Positions 43,994-52,675 of a stretch of 59,749 bases of DNA are shown here, piece by piece (positions within the stretch are counted from its first letter, which is position 1; each line of letters starts with the position of its first letter). The stretch is taken from assembly GCA_902776985.1 (NCBI GenBank), contig CACYSD010000017.1, forward strand, positions 1 through 59,749, read 5' to 3'. The notes below the pieces were generated by a model, which had not been told where the DNA came from, made no database searches, and saw only the letters and a program-made list of their open reading frames with translations. Made by a program: the position numbers and the translations under genes. This DNA is from UBA3839 sp902776985 (GTDB lineage: Bacteria; Bacteroidota; Bacteroidia; Bacteroidales; Bacteroidaceae).

Positions 43994-44063
43994 CAAAAAT
44001 ACTAATAAAATTTCAACTTTTGCTGTATGTGCCACAACTTTAATTGAAAAATTCATAACTTTG
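43994..44063. promoter_or_regulatory. divergent -7 elements for folP and murF
   Basis: The minus strand reads TATTTTTG at 44001-43994, facing folP. The plus strand reads TAACTTTG at 44056-44063, facing murF. Confidence 0.55.
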
Positions 44064-44086
44064 CGCAAAATTATAGTTATTCCAAT

Positions 44087-45376
44087 ATGGAAATAGAAGA
44101 ATTATACGGTATTTTTCAGAAAAGTGCGGGTGTCGTGACCGACAGTCGCAAATGCGAACCCGATACAATGTTTTTTGCACTTCGCGGTGCTTCGTTCGAT
44201 GGCAATGCCTATGCAGCTCAGGCGTTGGAGAAAGGTTGTGTGTGTGCAGTGATTGACAATGCCCAGTATGCAGTGGAAGGTGATAGCAGATATGTTCTTG
44301 TTGAGGATGTACTAACCGCTTTGCAACAGTTGGCACGTCATCATCGCCGTGTGTTGGGTACTACGATTCTCGCAATCACCGGAACCAACGGAAAGACAAC
44401 AACCAAGGAACTTACATCTGCGGTTCTTAAGAAGAAGTTCAACCTTCTTTACACTGAAGGAAATCTCAATAATCAGATTGGTGTGCCTCTCACCCTTCTG
44501 CGACTCAGACGTGATCATGATTTAGCTGTGGTTGAGATGGGTGCAAGCCATTTGGGAGATATCAAGGAACTAGTTGATATCGCCGAACCGAACTTCGGAC
44601 TGATTACCAACGTGGGACGTGCCCATCTTCAGGGATTCGGCTCATTCGAAGGAGTTATCCGTACTAAGGGTGAACTCTATGATTATATCCGTGAGCATGG
44701 AGGCAAGATTTTCATCAATCCTCACAATGAATATCTCACTGCTATTGCAAAAGACCTGGAGTGGGTGGAATATGTCGATGGTGATGTGGTGGAGTGCAAT
44801 CCTTTCCTACGTCTGGAATGGATTCCGCGTGAGAATATCGGTATGTCAGCTCGCTACAATGTGCAGACTCAACTCGTAGGAGCCTATAATCTCGACAATG
44901 CCTTGGCTGCAGCAACTGTAGGACATTACTTTGGTGTTTCTGACGAGGATATCTGTAAGGCTTTGACCGATTATACTCCGTCAAATAGCCGTTCACAGTT
45001 TGTCGAGACTTCTGACAATAAGTTGGTTGTTGACGCTTATAACGCCAATCCTACGTCAATGGCACTTGCACTGCGTAATTTCCAGCAGATGCAGGGTGAC
45101 AGAAAACTGTGCATCCTTGGTGACATGGGAGAACTCGGCAACGATAGCGAGAGCGAACATCAACGCATAGTTGACCTTATTGCAGAATGTGGATTTACCA
45201 ACGTCTGGCTTGTGGGTGAACGCTTTTCCCTTACAAGCAGAAGTGAGAACTATCGCCATTTTGCCAACGTAGATGAAGTCAAGGCAGAGATTAGCAACAA
45301 CAAACCACAAGGTTTGCTAATCCTCATCAAAGGTTCTAACAGCACAAAACTGTTCCAGCTGCCTGAACTGCTATAA
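44087..45376 (+). CDS. murF: UDP-MurNAc-tripeptide--D-alanyl-D-alanine ligase
   Basis: The 429-residue Mur ligase adds D-Ala-D-Ala to the peptidoglycan precursor in the cytoplasm. Domain 1 holds VVTDSRKCEPDTMFFALRG, the central domain has the ATP loop AITGTNGKTTTKEL, NQIGVPLTLLRL, MGASHLGDIKELV and GRAHLQGFGSFEGV. Domain 3 has VVDAYNANPTSMALAL and ILGDMGELG, both typical of MurF. The start codon follows the promoter by 23 nt. The product works after Ddl, encoded at 24107-25129. It is a single gene here, outside the usual dcw cluster order. Confidence 0.96.
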   Translation: MEIEELYGIFQKSAGVVTDSRKCEPDTMFFALRGASFDGNAYAAQALEKGCVCAVIDNAQYAVEGDSRYVLVEDVLTALQQLARHHRRVLGTTILAITGTNGKTTTKELTSAVLKKKFNLLYTEGNLNNQIGVPLTLLRLRRDHDLAVVEMGASHLGDIKELVDIAEPNFGLITNVGRAHLQGFGSFEGVIRTKGELYDYIREHGGKIFINPHNEYLTAIAKDLEWVEYVDGDVVECNPFLRLEWIPRENIGMSARYNVQTQLVGAYNLDNALAAATVGHYFGVSDEDICKALTDYTPSNSRSQFVETSDNKLVVDAYNANPTSMALALRNFQQMQGDRKLCILGDMGELGNDSESEHQRIVDLIAECGFTNVWLVGERFSLTSRSENYRHFANVDEVKAEISNNKPQGLLILIKGSNSTKLFQLPELL

Positions 45377-45389
45377 AGCCCCTATTTTA

Positions 45390-45470
45390 AATGAAGAATG
45401 AAGAATGAAGAATGAAGAATTCATTTTTGAAGAATTATGAATGAAGAATCACCATCCGGATGGAATGTGT
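45390..45470. repeat. short tandem repeat and palindrome after murF
   Basis: Four copies of the 7-bp unit ATGAAGA (about 45390-45418) are followed by a looser copy and the palindrome CCATCCGGATGG (45452-45463). The same palindrome is found at 10377. The 45377-45527 gap has no gene. Confidence 0.7.
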
Positions 45471-45527
45471 GTTCTGCTGTTTTGTCGCGGAAATACCCAA
45501 TAGCCCAAGAACTCAAAAACTCATAAT

Positions 45528-48122
45528 ATGTTTTTAGAAAAAATCAAGGAAAAATTTACAGGCAAGGCTGCCTGGCTCGATGTGACATGTGTGGCAATGT
45601 TTGTTGCCATAGCGTTTTTCTATTTCTATCCTGCTGTGCTCGACGGACGCAGGCTGACAGGTGAGGACCATAGCGGTGCCGACGGACTGAGTGTGGAGAT
45701 AGAAACCTACCGTCAGACACACGATGGTGAGACACCACGTTGGATTAACTCTATCTTCAGTGGAATGCCAACCTATCAGATAGCTCCGAGCTACGATTCC
45801 ACTGACACCATCAAGGCTGTGGAGAAAGCATATCACTTGTGGTTGCCCGACTATGTATGGTATGTGTTCGCATCGTTGCTTGGATTCTACATCCTGCTTC
45901 GTGCGTTCGACTTCAAGCAGTGGATGGCTGCACTTGGTGCGGTAGTGTGGGCGTTCAGCAGCTATTTCTTCATTATCATAGCTGCAGGACACATTTGGAA
46001 AGTCATTACTCTTGCCTACATTCCTCCTACAATAGCAGGTGTCGTCATGTGCTACCGAGGCAAATACCTTTGGGGAGGGATCGTCACAGCCCTGTTTGCC
46101 GCACTTCAGGTTATGGGCAACCACGTGCAGATGACCTATTACTTCCTCATCCCTGAACTCCTTATGATATTTGGCTTCCTCATCGAGGCAGTTATGAAGA
46201 AGAAAGTATCCCAGTGGCTGAAGGCAACAGGTGTAGTAGCTGCTGCAGCTATATTGGCAGTAGCCTTGAATATATCGAATCTCTACCACACATATAAGTA
46301 TGCCGACGAAACCATGCGCGGAAAGAGCGAACTGGTTAAGCAGGGTAGGGAGAGCGACCAGACCGACAGCGGACTCGAGCGCAGTTATATTACCATGTGG
46401 AGCTATGGCATTGATGAAACCATGACTCTGCTCATCCCAAACTTCCGTGGTGGAGCATCAGTGCCTCTTGCTTATAACGAGAAAGCAATGTCTAAGGCAT
46501 CGAGCGATGTAAATGGTCAGTTTTACAACTACTTCACCCAATACTGGGGTGACCAGCCGTCAACCAGCGGACCTGTATATGTAGGAGCTTTGGTGTGCCT
46601 GCTCTTTGTCCTTGCCCTGATAATTCTGCCGAATCGCAACGTCCTGAAATGGACACTCCTCGCAGCAACCATACTTAGCATCATGCTGGCTTGGGGAAAG
46701 AATTTCATGGGACTTACGGACTTCTTCATTGATTATGTGCCTCTCTATTCAAAGTTCCGCACTGTTGCCAGCATTCTTGTTGTGGCAGAATTCACTATAC
46801 CTCTGCTTGCACTTCTCGGATTGCGAGAATTCGTTGAGCAGTGTGCAGACAGAGAACGACGTCGCTTCGCAATTCGTTCACTGGCAGTGAGCGGTGCCAT
46901 CGTCGGTGTTATTTGTCTTGTCTTTGCTGTAGCTCCAAGTCTGTCGGGAAGCGGCACTTCTTCCGAAGGCGATGCACGTTCATGGTCTTACCTTGAACCG
47001 CAGTTGCAGCAGGGTTATGCAGGCTATATCCTTCAGCAGAATCCTGGTATGGATGAGACTACGGCATGGAACCAGGCTTTCCAAATTGTTGGTATGGAGA
47101 AAACCCACCTGATGGCGAGCCTACCACAGATGCGTTATGCCATGGTAAGCAACGATGCTAAGCGTTCGCTGATTATTGTGCTTCTGGGCTGTCTTATTCT
47201 CTTTGGCTACTACAAGTATGCTGAGAAACGACGCTATATGCTCACTGTTGCCTGTGTATCACTGTTGGTGGTTTCCCTCTACGATATGTGGGAGGTGAAC
47301 AAACGCTATCTCAATGATTCTATGTTTATCCGTCATCAGACAGCCTCTGCTCCTGCACTTACCGATGCAGACCGCATCATACAGCAGACTTCAGGAACCA
47401 ATCGCGACTATCGTGTGCTCAATCTCGCAGTCAATACATTCAACGACAATACCACTTCGTTCTACTACAACAGTATTGGTGGCTATCACCCAGCCAAGTT
47501 GCGCCGCTACCAGGAACTGGTGGAAGAGCATCTTAGCGGTTCGCAGGGCATGAATATGGCTGTGCTCAATATGCTCAATACCCAGTGGATTATTACCCGC
47601 AATCAGGAAACCGGTGAGTTGCAGCCCATGCACAATCCCGATGCCTTCGGCAATGCCTGGCTTGTCGATACACTCCTTTTTGTTGACAATGCAAACGAGG
47701 AACTTGCAGCGCTCCGCACCGCCAATCTGCGTACTACGGCTGTGATAAACAAGGATTTTGCTGATGTAATTGGTAAGGACGCTCCGGCTCAGCTTTCGGT
47801 AGGCGACACCATCCGTCTGACCAGTCTCACCTCTACCTCTGCATCCTACGAGGTTAACACCAAGCGTGGTGCGGTAGCAGTGTTCAGTGAGATATACTAT
47901 CCCGACTGGACGGTAACGATTGACGGCAATGACGTTCAGATGGCACGTGCCGACTATGTGCTTCGAACCCTTCGTGTGCCTGCAGGCAAGCACACCATCC
48001 AGATGACTTTCAACCCTCAGTCCATCCACACCACTGAAACCATTGCCTACATCGCTCTTGCACTCCTTGCTCTCGGTGCAATCATTGGCATCTTCTTCGC
48101 TGTCAAGAAATCAAGATCTTAA
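45528..48122 (+). CDS. YfhO-family membrane protein
   Basis: The 864-residue protein has about 12 membrane segments. An external loop follows the first (DGRRLTGEDHSGADGLSVEIETYRQTHDG), then HDGETPRWINSIFSGMPTYQ, a signature of YfhO-type GT-C-like proteins. The last 200 residues form a periplasmic domain (AVFSEIYYPDWTVTIDGNDV, LRTLRVPAGKHTIQMTF), before a final helix with a basic end (AVKKSRS). YfhO proteins act in glycosylation of teichoic acids in Gram-positives; in Bacteroidetes the substrate is not known. The acidic first loop is in the place of the catalytic loop of GT-C enzymes. Confidence 0.85.
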   Translation: MFLEKIKEKFTGKAAWLDVTCVAMFVAIAFFYFYPAVLDGRRLTGEDHSGADGLSVEIETYRQTHDGETPRWINSIFSGMPTYQIAPSYDSTDTIKAVEKAYHLWLPDYVWYVFASLLGFYILLRAFDFKQWMAALGAVVWAFSSYFFIIIAAGHIWKVITLAYIPPTIAGVVMCYRGKYLWGGIVTALFAALQVMGNHVQMTYYFLIPELLMIFGFLIEAVMKKKVSQWLKATGVVAAAAILAVALNISNLYHTYKYADETMRGKSELVKQGRESDQTDSGLERSYITMWSYGIDETMTLLIPNFRGGASVPLAYNEKAMSKASSDVNGQFYNYFTQYWGDQPSTSGPVYVGALVCLLFVLALIILPNRNVLKWTLLAATILSIMLAWGKNFMGLTDFFIDYVPLYSKFRTVASILVVAEFTIPLLALLGLREFVEQCADRERRRFAIRSLAVSGAIVGVICLVFAVAPSLSGSGTSSEGDARSWSYLEPQLQQGYAGYILQQNPGMDETTAWNQAFQIVGMEKTHLMASLPQMRYAMVSNDAKRSLIIVLLGCLILFGYYKYAEKRRYMLTVACVSLLVVSLYDMWEVNKRYLNDSMFIRHQTASAPALTDADRIIQQTSGTNRDYRVLNLAVNTFNDNTTSFYYNSIGGYHPAKLRRYQELVEEHLSGSQGMNMAVLNMLNTQWIITRNQETGELQPMHNPDAFGNAWLVDTLLFVDNANEELAALRTANLRTTAVINKDFADVIGKDAPAQLSVGDTIRLTSLTSTSASYEVNTKRGAVAVFSEIYYPDWTVTIDGNDVQMARADYVLRTLRVPAGKHTIQMTFNPQSIHTTETIAYIALALLALGAIIGIFFAVKKSRS

Positions 48123-48160
48123 AATCTTAAAAACTCATAAACTTACGATTATAAATCAAC

Positions 48161-50644
48161 ATGAAAACGAGAATTTTATTCCTGATTCTCTTGTTGCCCT
48201 GCTTCTTCATGGAAGCTAAGGCACAAGTGGCGTTTGACCAGCCAACCACAGTGTTTGTAATGCATAGTAGTGGCAATCACCTGAAAATGGCAAGTGACTA
48301 TGGCGGTCAACTTGAATCCGCTTCGGCCTCTAATCCTCAGCAGATGATTATTGAGCCAGACGGACATGGATATTATTACATAAAGGAAAAGAATTCCAGC
48401 CGTTACCTCTCAAAGGTGAACAGTTGGAATACAACATTCGTCACGGATGTAACCAGTGACGATGCACGATTCTCCTTTGAGCAGGTTTCTGGTGTATATG
48501 TCCGTATTCGTTGCAAGGGCAATAACCAGTGTTTGGGAACAGATGCCAATGATGCTGGTTCAAAGGTCTATTCCGACAAGAACGGTTCGGATATGAAGCA
48601 CTATTGGTTCTTCAGCGACAAGGTAAACGGCACTGTTCCTACTGACACACTTTCCTATATGGTATTCCCTTCGATTGTTCGCCAGAAGTTCGATGGCTGG
48701 GGTGTGTCACTCTGTTGGTGGGCTAATATGTGCGGTAAATGGGATGATAGGAAAATTGACGAGATTGTGTCTTGGATGGTTAGTCCTACAGGACTCAACT
48801 ATAGCCATTTCCGTTATAATATCGGCGGAGGTGATGACCCGGAGAACAAGAATTGCGAACCTCATCACATGGGTAAAGGTAAGGGTCTGAGAGCAGAGAT
48901 GGAAGGGTTTAAGGATTTCTCAGGTGATGATTATCACTGGGATCGTGACGAGGCTCAGCGCAAGATAATGCTCAAGATACGTGAGAAGCGTCCGGATGCT
49001 GTGTTTGAGGCTTTCAGCAACTCATGTCCTTACTACATGACCTATAGCGGATGTGTGAGCGGCAGTGTTGATGGCGGTAGCGACAACCTCAAACCTGAAT
49101 ACTATGAGGAGTTCGCCCACTATCTCGTTGACGTCTGCAAGCACTATAAAGATGAGTATGGCATAGAATTCAAGACTCTTGAGCCTTTCAATGAGTCGGT
49201 GACAGGGTTCTGGTACGCCAACGGAGTGCAGGAAGGTTGTCACTTCGACTATGATTCACAAGTGAAGTTCGTCAAAGTGCTTAAGCCTATACTTGAAGAG
49301 TCTGGACTGAAGACCGTGATTTCTGCTTCAGACGAGACAAACGTCGGTCTTGCAGTTAACGGCTATAAAGCCTTCAAGAATGCTGGCGCACTTCCTTTGT
49401 TGGGACAATGGAACACACATACCTATTCTGGAAGTAATGCCGACAGAGTACACATGGCTTTTCTTGCACATCAGGACAACATGCCCCTGTGGATGAGTGA
49501 GGTGGGAGCTGGAGGCAACGGCATTGGAGGCAACCTCGCCCTCGCTCAGAAGCTGTTTGACGACATGCGCTACCTTCAACCGGAGACATGGATTGACTGG
49601 CAGTATATGGAGGAGGCAAACGATCAGTGGTGTACCATTCGTGGCAGCTTTAGCGAGCAGAGCTATTACAAGGTTAAGAACTTCTATGTGCGTCAGCAGT
49701 GCTCACGTTTTATCAAACGCGGCTACAACATAGTGGCATCACTCAACGACCATTCGCTGGCAGCCATGAACGAGGCGCAGGACACACTTGTCCTCGTGCT
49801 GCTCAATGAAGGTGTTGACACCTATCACAACATCGATTTGTCACTGGTCAAAGATATTCCTACTTCAAGCAAAATCAGAGCATATCGCACTTCTCCCTCT
49901 GAAGACTTGAAGGCTGTGAAACCATATACTCTAAATGGTTCCACAATGCTTATAAAACTGCCAGCTCAGAGCATCACCACCATTGTCATGCCTGTTGGTG
50001 GAGTATCGGCTGGGTCGCAGATTGTGTCTGATTGCGAATACGTCATAGTTCCTCGTCTCAATCTCTCTACCGCACTCACTGCTGCTGAAGATGGGAGGGT
50101 GACTATAGAGAATGTAACTAATGGTGATGATCAGCGATGGAAGCTCATAGCAAAGGACGACACATACTATCTTGAAAATGCACGCGGACAGCGTTTGACT
50201 TTCCGTTTGTCGGGATCTTCGAATCTGGTTGCACAAACTACGGCTTCGAATGAACAGCAGTTCTATATTGACCCCATAGATTTTCCTTATTACAAGATTT
50301 CCCCACTGCGCAAGCGTAGCTACGCATTCGATCTCTCGGGAGCTAATAGCGTTGCTGGTACAAGTGTCTGCATCTATCAATATACCGCAGACACCGACAC
50401 TCCTACCCATCGTCAGTGGATGCTTTGTCCGTTGACATCACAGGGAACTGAAACAGGAATTGAGCAAATTGAGGTGACTGCCCTCACTCGTCCTTCCATT
50501 TCTTCCGATGGAGTATTTGACCTTACAGGCAGATGCCTCGTTAGCGGCACTGTTTCCGAAAGCACCCTCCGTCAACTTCCTCATGGCATCTATGTGGTAA
50601 GCAGCAAAGGCGAACGCCGCTTAATTCGAGTATCGCAACGATGA
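48161..50644 (+). CDS. secreted GH30 glycosidase (probable endo-beta-1,6-galactanase) with lectin-like domains
   Basis: The 827-residue product has a signal peptide (MKTRILFLILLLPCFFMEAKA). Residues about 25-155 and 620-765 look like ricin-type trefoils (GYYYIKEKNSSRYLSKV; DDTYYLENARGQRLTFRLSG). The core (about 165-600) is GH30: KFDGWGVSLCWWANMCG, YNIGGGDDP, LEPFNESVTGFWY with the acid/base Glu near 345, and PLWMSEVGAGGNG with the nucleophile Glu near 447. WWA and EGC-type motifs recall subfamily 5, beta-1,6-galactanases that act on arabinogalactan side chains. The last 60 residues are a sorting-like tail (GVFDLTGRCLVSG, GIYVVSSKGERRL). A 49-bp hairpin repeat follows as terminator. Confidence 0.85.
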   Translation: MKTRILFLILLLPCFFMEAKAQVAFDQPTTVFVMHSSGNHLKMASDYGGQLESASASNPQQMIIEPDGHGYYYIKEKNSSRYLSKVNSWNTTFVTDVTSDDARFSFEQVSGVYVRIRCKGNNQCLGTDANDAGSKVYSDKNGSDMKHYWFFSDKVNGTVPTDTLSYMVFPSIVRQKFDGWGVSLCWWANMCGKWDDRKIDEIVSWMVSPTGLNYSHFRYNIGGGDDPENKNCEPHHMGKGKGLRAEMEGFKDFSGDDYHWDRDEAQRKIMLKIREKRPDAVFEAFSNSCPYYMTYSGCVSGSVDGGSDNLKPEYYEEFAHYLVDVCKHYKDEYGIEFKTLEPFNESVTGFWYANGVQEGCHFDYDSQVKFVKVLKPILEESGLKTVISASDETNVGLAVNGYKAFKNAGALPLLGQWNTHTYSGSNADRVHMAFLAHQDNMPLWMSEVGAGGNGIGGNLALAQKLFDDMRYLQPETWIDWQYMEEANDQWCTIRGSFSEQSYYKVKNFYVRQQCSRFIKRGYNIVASLNDHSLAAMNEAQDTLVLVLLNEGVDTYHNIDLSLVKDIPTSSKIRAYRTSPSEDLKAVKPYTLNGSTMLIKLPAQSITTIVMPVGGVSAGSQIVSDCEYVIVPRLNLSTALTAAEDGRVTIENVTNGDDQRWKLIAKDDTYYLENARGQRLTFRLSGSSNLVAQTTASNEQQFYIDPIDFPYYKISPLRKRSYAFDLSGANSVAGTSVCIYQYTADTDTPTHRQWMLCPLTSQGTETGIEQIEVTALTRPSISSDGVFDLTGRCLVSGTVSESTLRQLPHGIYVVSSKGERRLIRVSQR

Positions 50645-50673
50645 CGTAAGCATAATCCTCGTGAAATTATTAT

Positions 50674-50740
50674 ACACACAACCCCTCCTGCTCAGCGCCG
50701 CTGAACAGGAGGGGTTGTGTGTTTATACTCGGAATGGAGA
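50674..50740. repeat. long-hairpin repeat, copy 1
   Basis: A 17-bp arm ACACACAACCCCTCCTG (50674-50690) pairs with 50706-50722, and inside it TCAGCG pairs with CGCTGA, leaving a one-base loop and one mismatch. The 3' flank is GTTTATACTCGGAATGGAG. The same hairpin returns at 51835 (identical), 52528 and 55865 (degenerate). It may work as a terminator for the GH30 gene, but its copies bound several gene blocks. Confidence 0.9.
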
Positions 50741-50849
50741 AGAGAGGTTATCGCTAAGATTTGTGTGTTATTCTAACAATACATATAAAATCTACTGCTA
50801 AAAATATTTAATTTTACAACTCGTAGTTGTTTTTATTTGCAAAACTATT

Positions 50850-50857
50850 TATATTTG
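50850..50857 (+). promoter_or_regulatory. -7 promoter element for the toxin-like/XRE operon
   Basis: TATATTTG, with TTG at 50827-50829 about 20 nt upstream, fits the Bacteroidetes -33/-7 pattern. The remaining 50741-50877 is AT-rich with nothing else recognisable. Confidence 0.5.
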
Positions 50858-50877
50858 AATCGAATAAACTATATGTT

Positions 50878-51430
50878 ATGACTTTTGATAAGATTCTTGA
50901 CAACAATACATTATGGGCTGTTCGTTACGAAGGAGAATCCGACAACGTCTTGAAGACACTCTTTGACCAGTGGAGTGATCCAGAATGGCTTGTTGATTTC
51001 TTTATGGATAACATTACCGATTTAGAAGCCTATTTCAAGATCACAGATATAAATCAATCAATATATGAACACCATCGATGACAATCATCGCATTCAATGT
51101 TTAATACTTGATATTACTCCGGAGGCGGATCTAGACAAATTTTTCCGTCCATTGGAGAACAGCCGTACACATGAGATGCTGCTGGGTAAAGAGAAAGCCA
51201 AAATTAAGGAACGTCCACAACATGCATCATGGCTTCGCATCTACGCTATTAAACTTGAGCCTGGTTGCTATATTATAACTGGTGGAGCCATCAAACTGAC
51301 GCGTACCATGCAGGAACGCAATCATACTCTTAAAGAATTGCACAAGATGGAAGAAGTACGAAATTATCTTATCAGCAATCAAGCTATTGATACTGATTGT
51401 TTTGTCGATTTTCTTTCCGAAATACAATAA
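50878..51430 (+). pseudogene. frameshifted toxin-like gene (two overlapping ORFs)
   Basis: Frame 1 (50878-51081) encodes 67 residues, MTFDKILDNNTLWAVRY to YFKITDINQSIYEHHR. Frame 2 (51065-51430) encodes 121, MNTIDDNHRIQCLILDIT to DCFVDFLSEIQ. Removing one A at 51068/51069 joins them as INQSIYDTIDDNHRIQCL, a smooth sequence of 183 residues, which fits the single-chain family I recall as a toxin next to XRE antitoxins. The C-terminal half has SWLRIYAIKLEPG and YIITGGAIKLTRTMQERNHTLKE, similar in shape to the RelE/HigB fold with basic residues. As it stands the toxin is probably inactive, or expressed by frameshifting. Confidence 0.6.
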
Positions 51431-51444
51431 GAAAGGGGGATAAT

Positions 51445-51786
51445 ATGAAAAAGCAAACTCTTGAATTCCTTGAAGCCCACAAAAGTGAAACACCATCCAC
51501 ATGGCGAGAGGATGCAGAATGGAGACGAGCCAATTGGTCGTGGTTACGCCATTCCCAGAAAATTGCAGCAAAGGTTTTACTGAAGATGAAGCAAGACAAC
51601 CTGACTCAAAAAGCTCTCGCCGAACGCATGAACTGTACACAACAATATGTATCGAAGATACTTAAGGGCAAGGAGAATATGTCGCTTGACACGCTTTCTC
51701 GTCTTGAGGACGCTTTGAATATCAGCTTAGTTCTTGATGAACAAGTTGCCTATCCATGTGTGGCTGCAGAAGAAATGTTTGTATAA
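51445..51786 (+). CDS. XRE-family helix-turn-helix antitoxin
   Basis: The 113-residue protein has a helical N-terminal region with EDAEWRRANWSWLRHSQKI, then an XRE helix-turn-helix: LTQKALAERMNCTQQYVSKILKGKENMSLDTLSRLEDAL (residues about 53-91, split here by position only). A purine-rich AAAGGGGG just before the start codon is a stronger than usual Shine-Dalgarno for this organism. It lies 14 nt after the toxin-like frame and would repress the operon and neutralise the toxin. The start MKKQTLEF is chosen over an upstream ATG for that reason. Confidence 0.75.
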   Translation: MKKQTLEFLEAHKSETPSTWREDAEWRRANWSWLRHSQKIAAKVLLKMKQDNLTQKALAERMNCTQQYVSKILKGKENMSLDTLSRLEDALNISLVLDEQVAYPCVAAEEMFV

Positions 51787-51834
51787 ACCTGCAATTTTTT
51801 CTGCGATTTTTCCCAACTTCTTGTGCAGTCATTT

Positions 51835-51900
51835 ACACACAACCCCTCCTGCTCAGCGCCGCTGAACAGGAGGGGTTGTGTGTTTATAATCGGAATGAAT
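51835..51900. repeat. long-hairpin repeat, copy 2
   Basis: The 49-bp hairpin is identical to copy 1, arms 51835-51851 and 51867-51883, followed by GTTTATAATCGGAATGAATC. It ends about 12 bp from the stop codon of the truncated PIN gene, so it sits at the broken edge of that gene. Confidence 0.92.
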
Positions 51901-51911
51901 CAAAGTGTCTA

Positions 51912-52067
51912 TCACTCGTGATTCAAGGTCTTTACATATTCTTGATTATATAATGGACGGATGCCATTTTCTGAAATGGCGCTTACTACCTGAACTGTAG
52001 CAGAATCAGGATGTCGAGACAAGAGTGCAGATACAAACACATTCGTGTCGATTACAGCATATATCAT
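51912..52067 (-). pseudogene. truncated PIN-domain toxin
   Basis: From the ATG at 52067 the minus strand reads MIYAVIDTNVFVSALLSRHP, then DSATVQVVSAISENGIRPLY and ends NQEYVKTLNHE, only 51 residues. The first catalytic Asp (AVIDTN) of a PIN ribonuclease is present, but the other acidic residues that lie beyond residue 80 in full-length proteins of about 140 residues are missing. The frame overlaps the RelB/DinJ-like antitoxin gene by four bases (ATGA). Truncation occurs beside the hairpin repeat. Confidence 0.75.
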
Positions 52068-52366
52068 TTCCTTTGTCTTCTCTCATCTCTTGCCAAACGA
52101 ATTTCCTCATTGATTTCATCGAGAGTCAAATCTGGGAACTGACCATTTTCAGCCATTTCACGCATTTGCTGAAAGGCATCAAGTGTTCCCATTGATTCGA
52201 CTTTGGGAGCAGCCTTAATTTCAAAGGGAATTCTTCGCTGTATCACCACAGCATTAGCAAAGATGTTCATTGCAGCGTTAGCACTCATTCCAAACTGTGC
52301 GCAGAGAGCGTCAAAAGAAGCTTTAATGCCAGAGTCCATTCGGACAGTCATAGATACTTGAGCCAT
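52064..52366 (-). CDS. RelB/DinJ-family antitoxin
   Basis: The 100-residue protein starts AQVSMTVRMDSGIKASFDAL, a ribbon-helix-helix strand and helix, and continues CAQFGMSANAAMNIFANAVV and IPFEIKAAPK, typical of RelB/DinJ. The C-terminal half (DLTLDEINEEIRLARDERR) would wrap and block the toxin. RelB/DinJ normally partners RelE/YafQ, yet its neighbour is a PIN-type remnant; mixed pairs do exist. Translation is coupled by the ATGA overlap. With a broken partner it may serve as an orphan antitoxin. Confidence 0.85.
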   Translation of the reverse strand: MAQVSMTVRMDSGIKASFDALCAQFGMSANAAMNIFANAVVIQRRIPFEIKAAPKVESMGTLDAFQQMREMAENGQFPDLTLDEINEEIRLARDERRQRK

Positions 52367-52527
52367 ATAATTCTAATTTGTTTACGCCACAAAGTTAAGA
52401 ATCATTATTTAATATTCCATCATTTTGCCATAAAATTATATCTAATAGACGCAAATTCTAATCAATTAAACTAATATCTTCATTAATTTGCTACTTTCAC
52501 CCCAGCTTCTTCGTCCAGGCTTCTATA

Positions 52528-52602
52528 CAAGCCCCTTCCCGTTCAGAAATGCGCTGAGCGGGAGGGGTTGCGTGTTTATATTCGGAGTGGGGTAGAGAGA
52601 TG
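52528..52602. repeat. long-hairpin repeat, copy 3 (degenerate)
   Basis: CAAGCCCCTTCCCGTTCAG (52528-52546) can pair with CGCTGAGCGGGAGGGGTTG with several mismatches, followed by TGTTTATATTCGGAGTGGGG and TAGAGAGA. The rest of 52367-52675 shows nothing else beyond a likely antitoxin promoter region. Confidence 0.75.
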
Positions 52603-52675
52603 TTCTGTTCTAAGTGAATCTTAGTTTGTCTTTGTGAAATCAATTTCTCACTTCCCCATCAAGCATTTATCCCTA

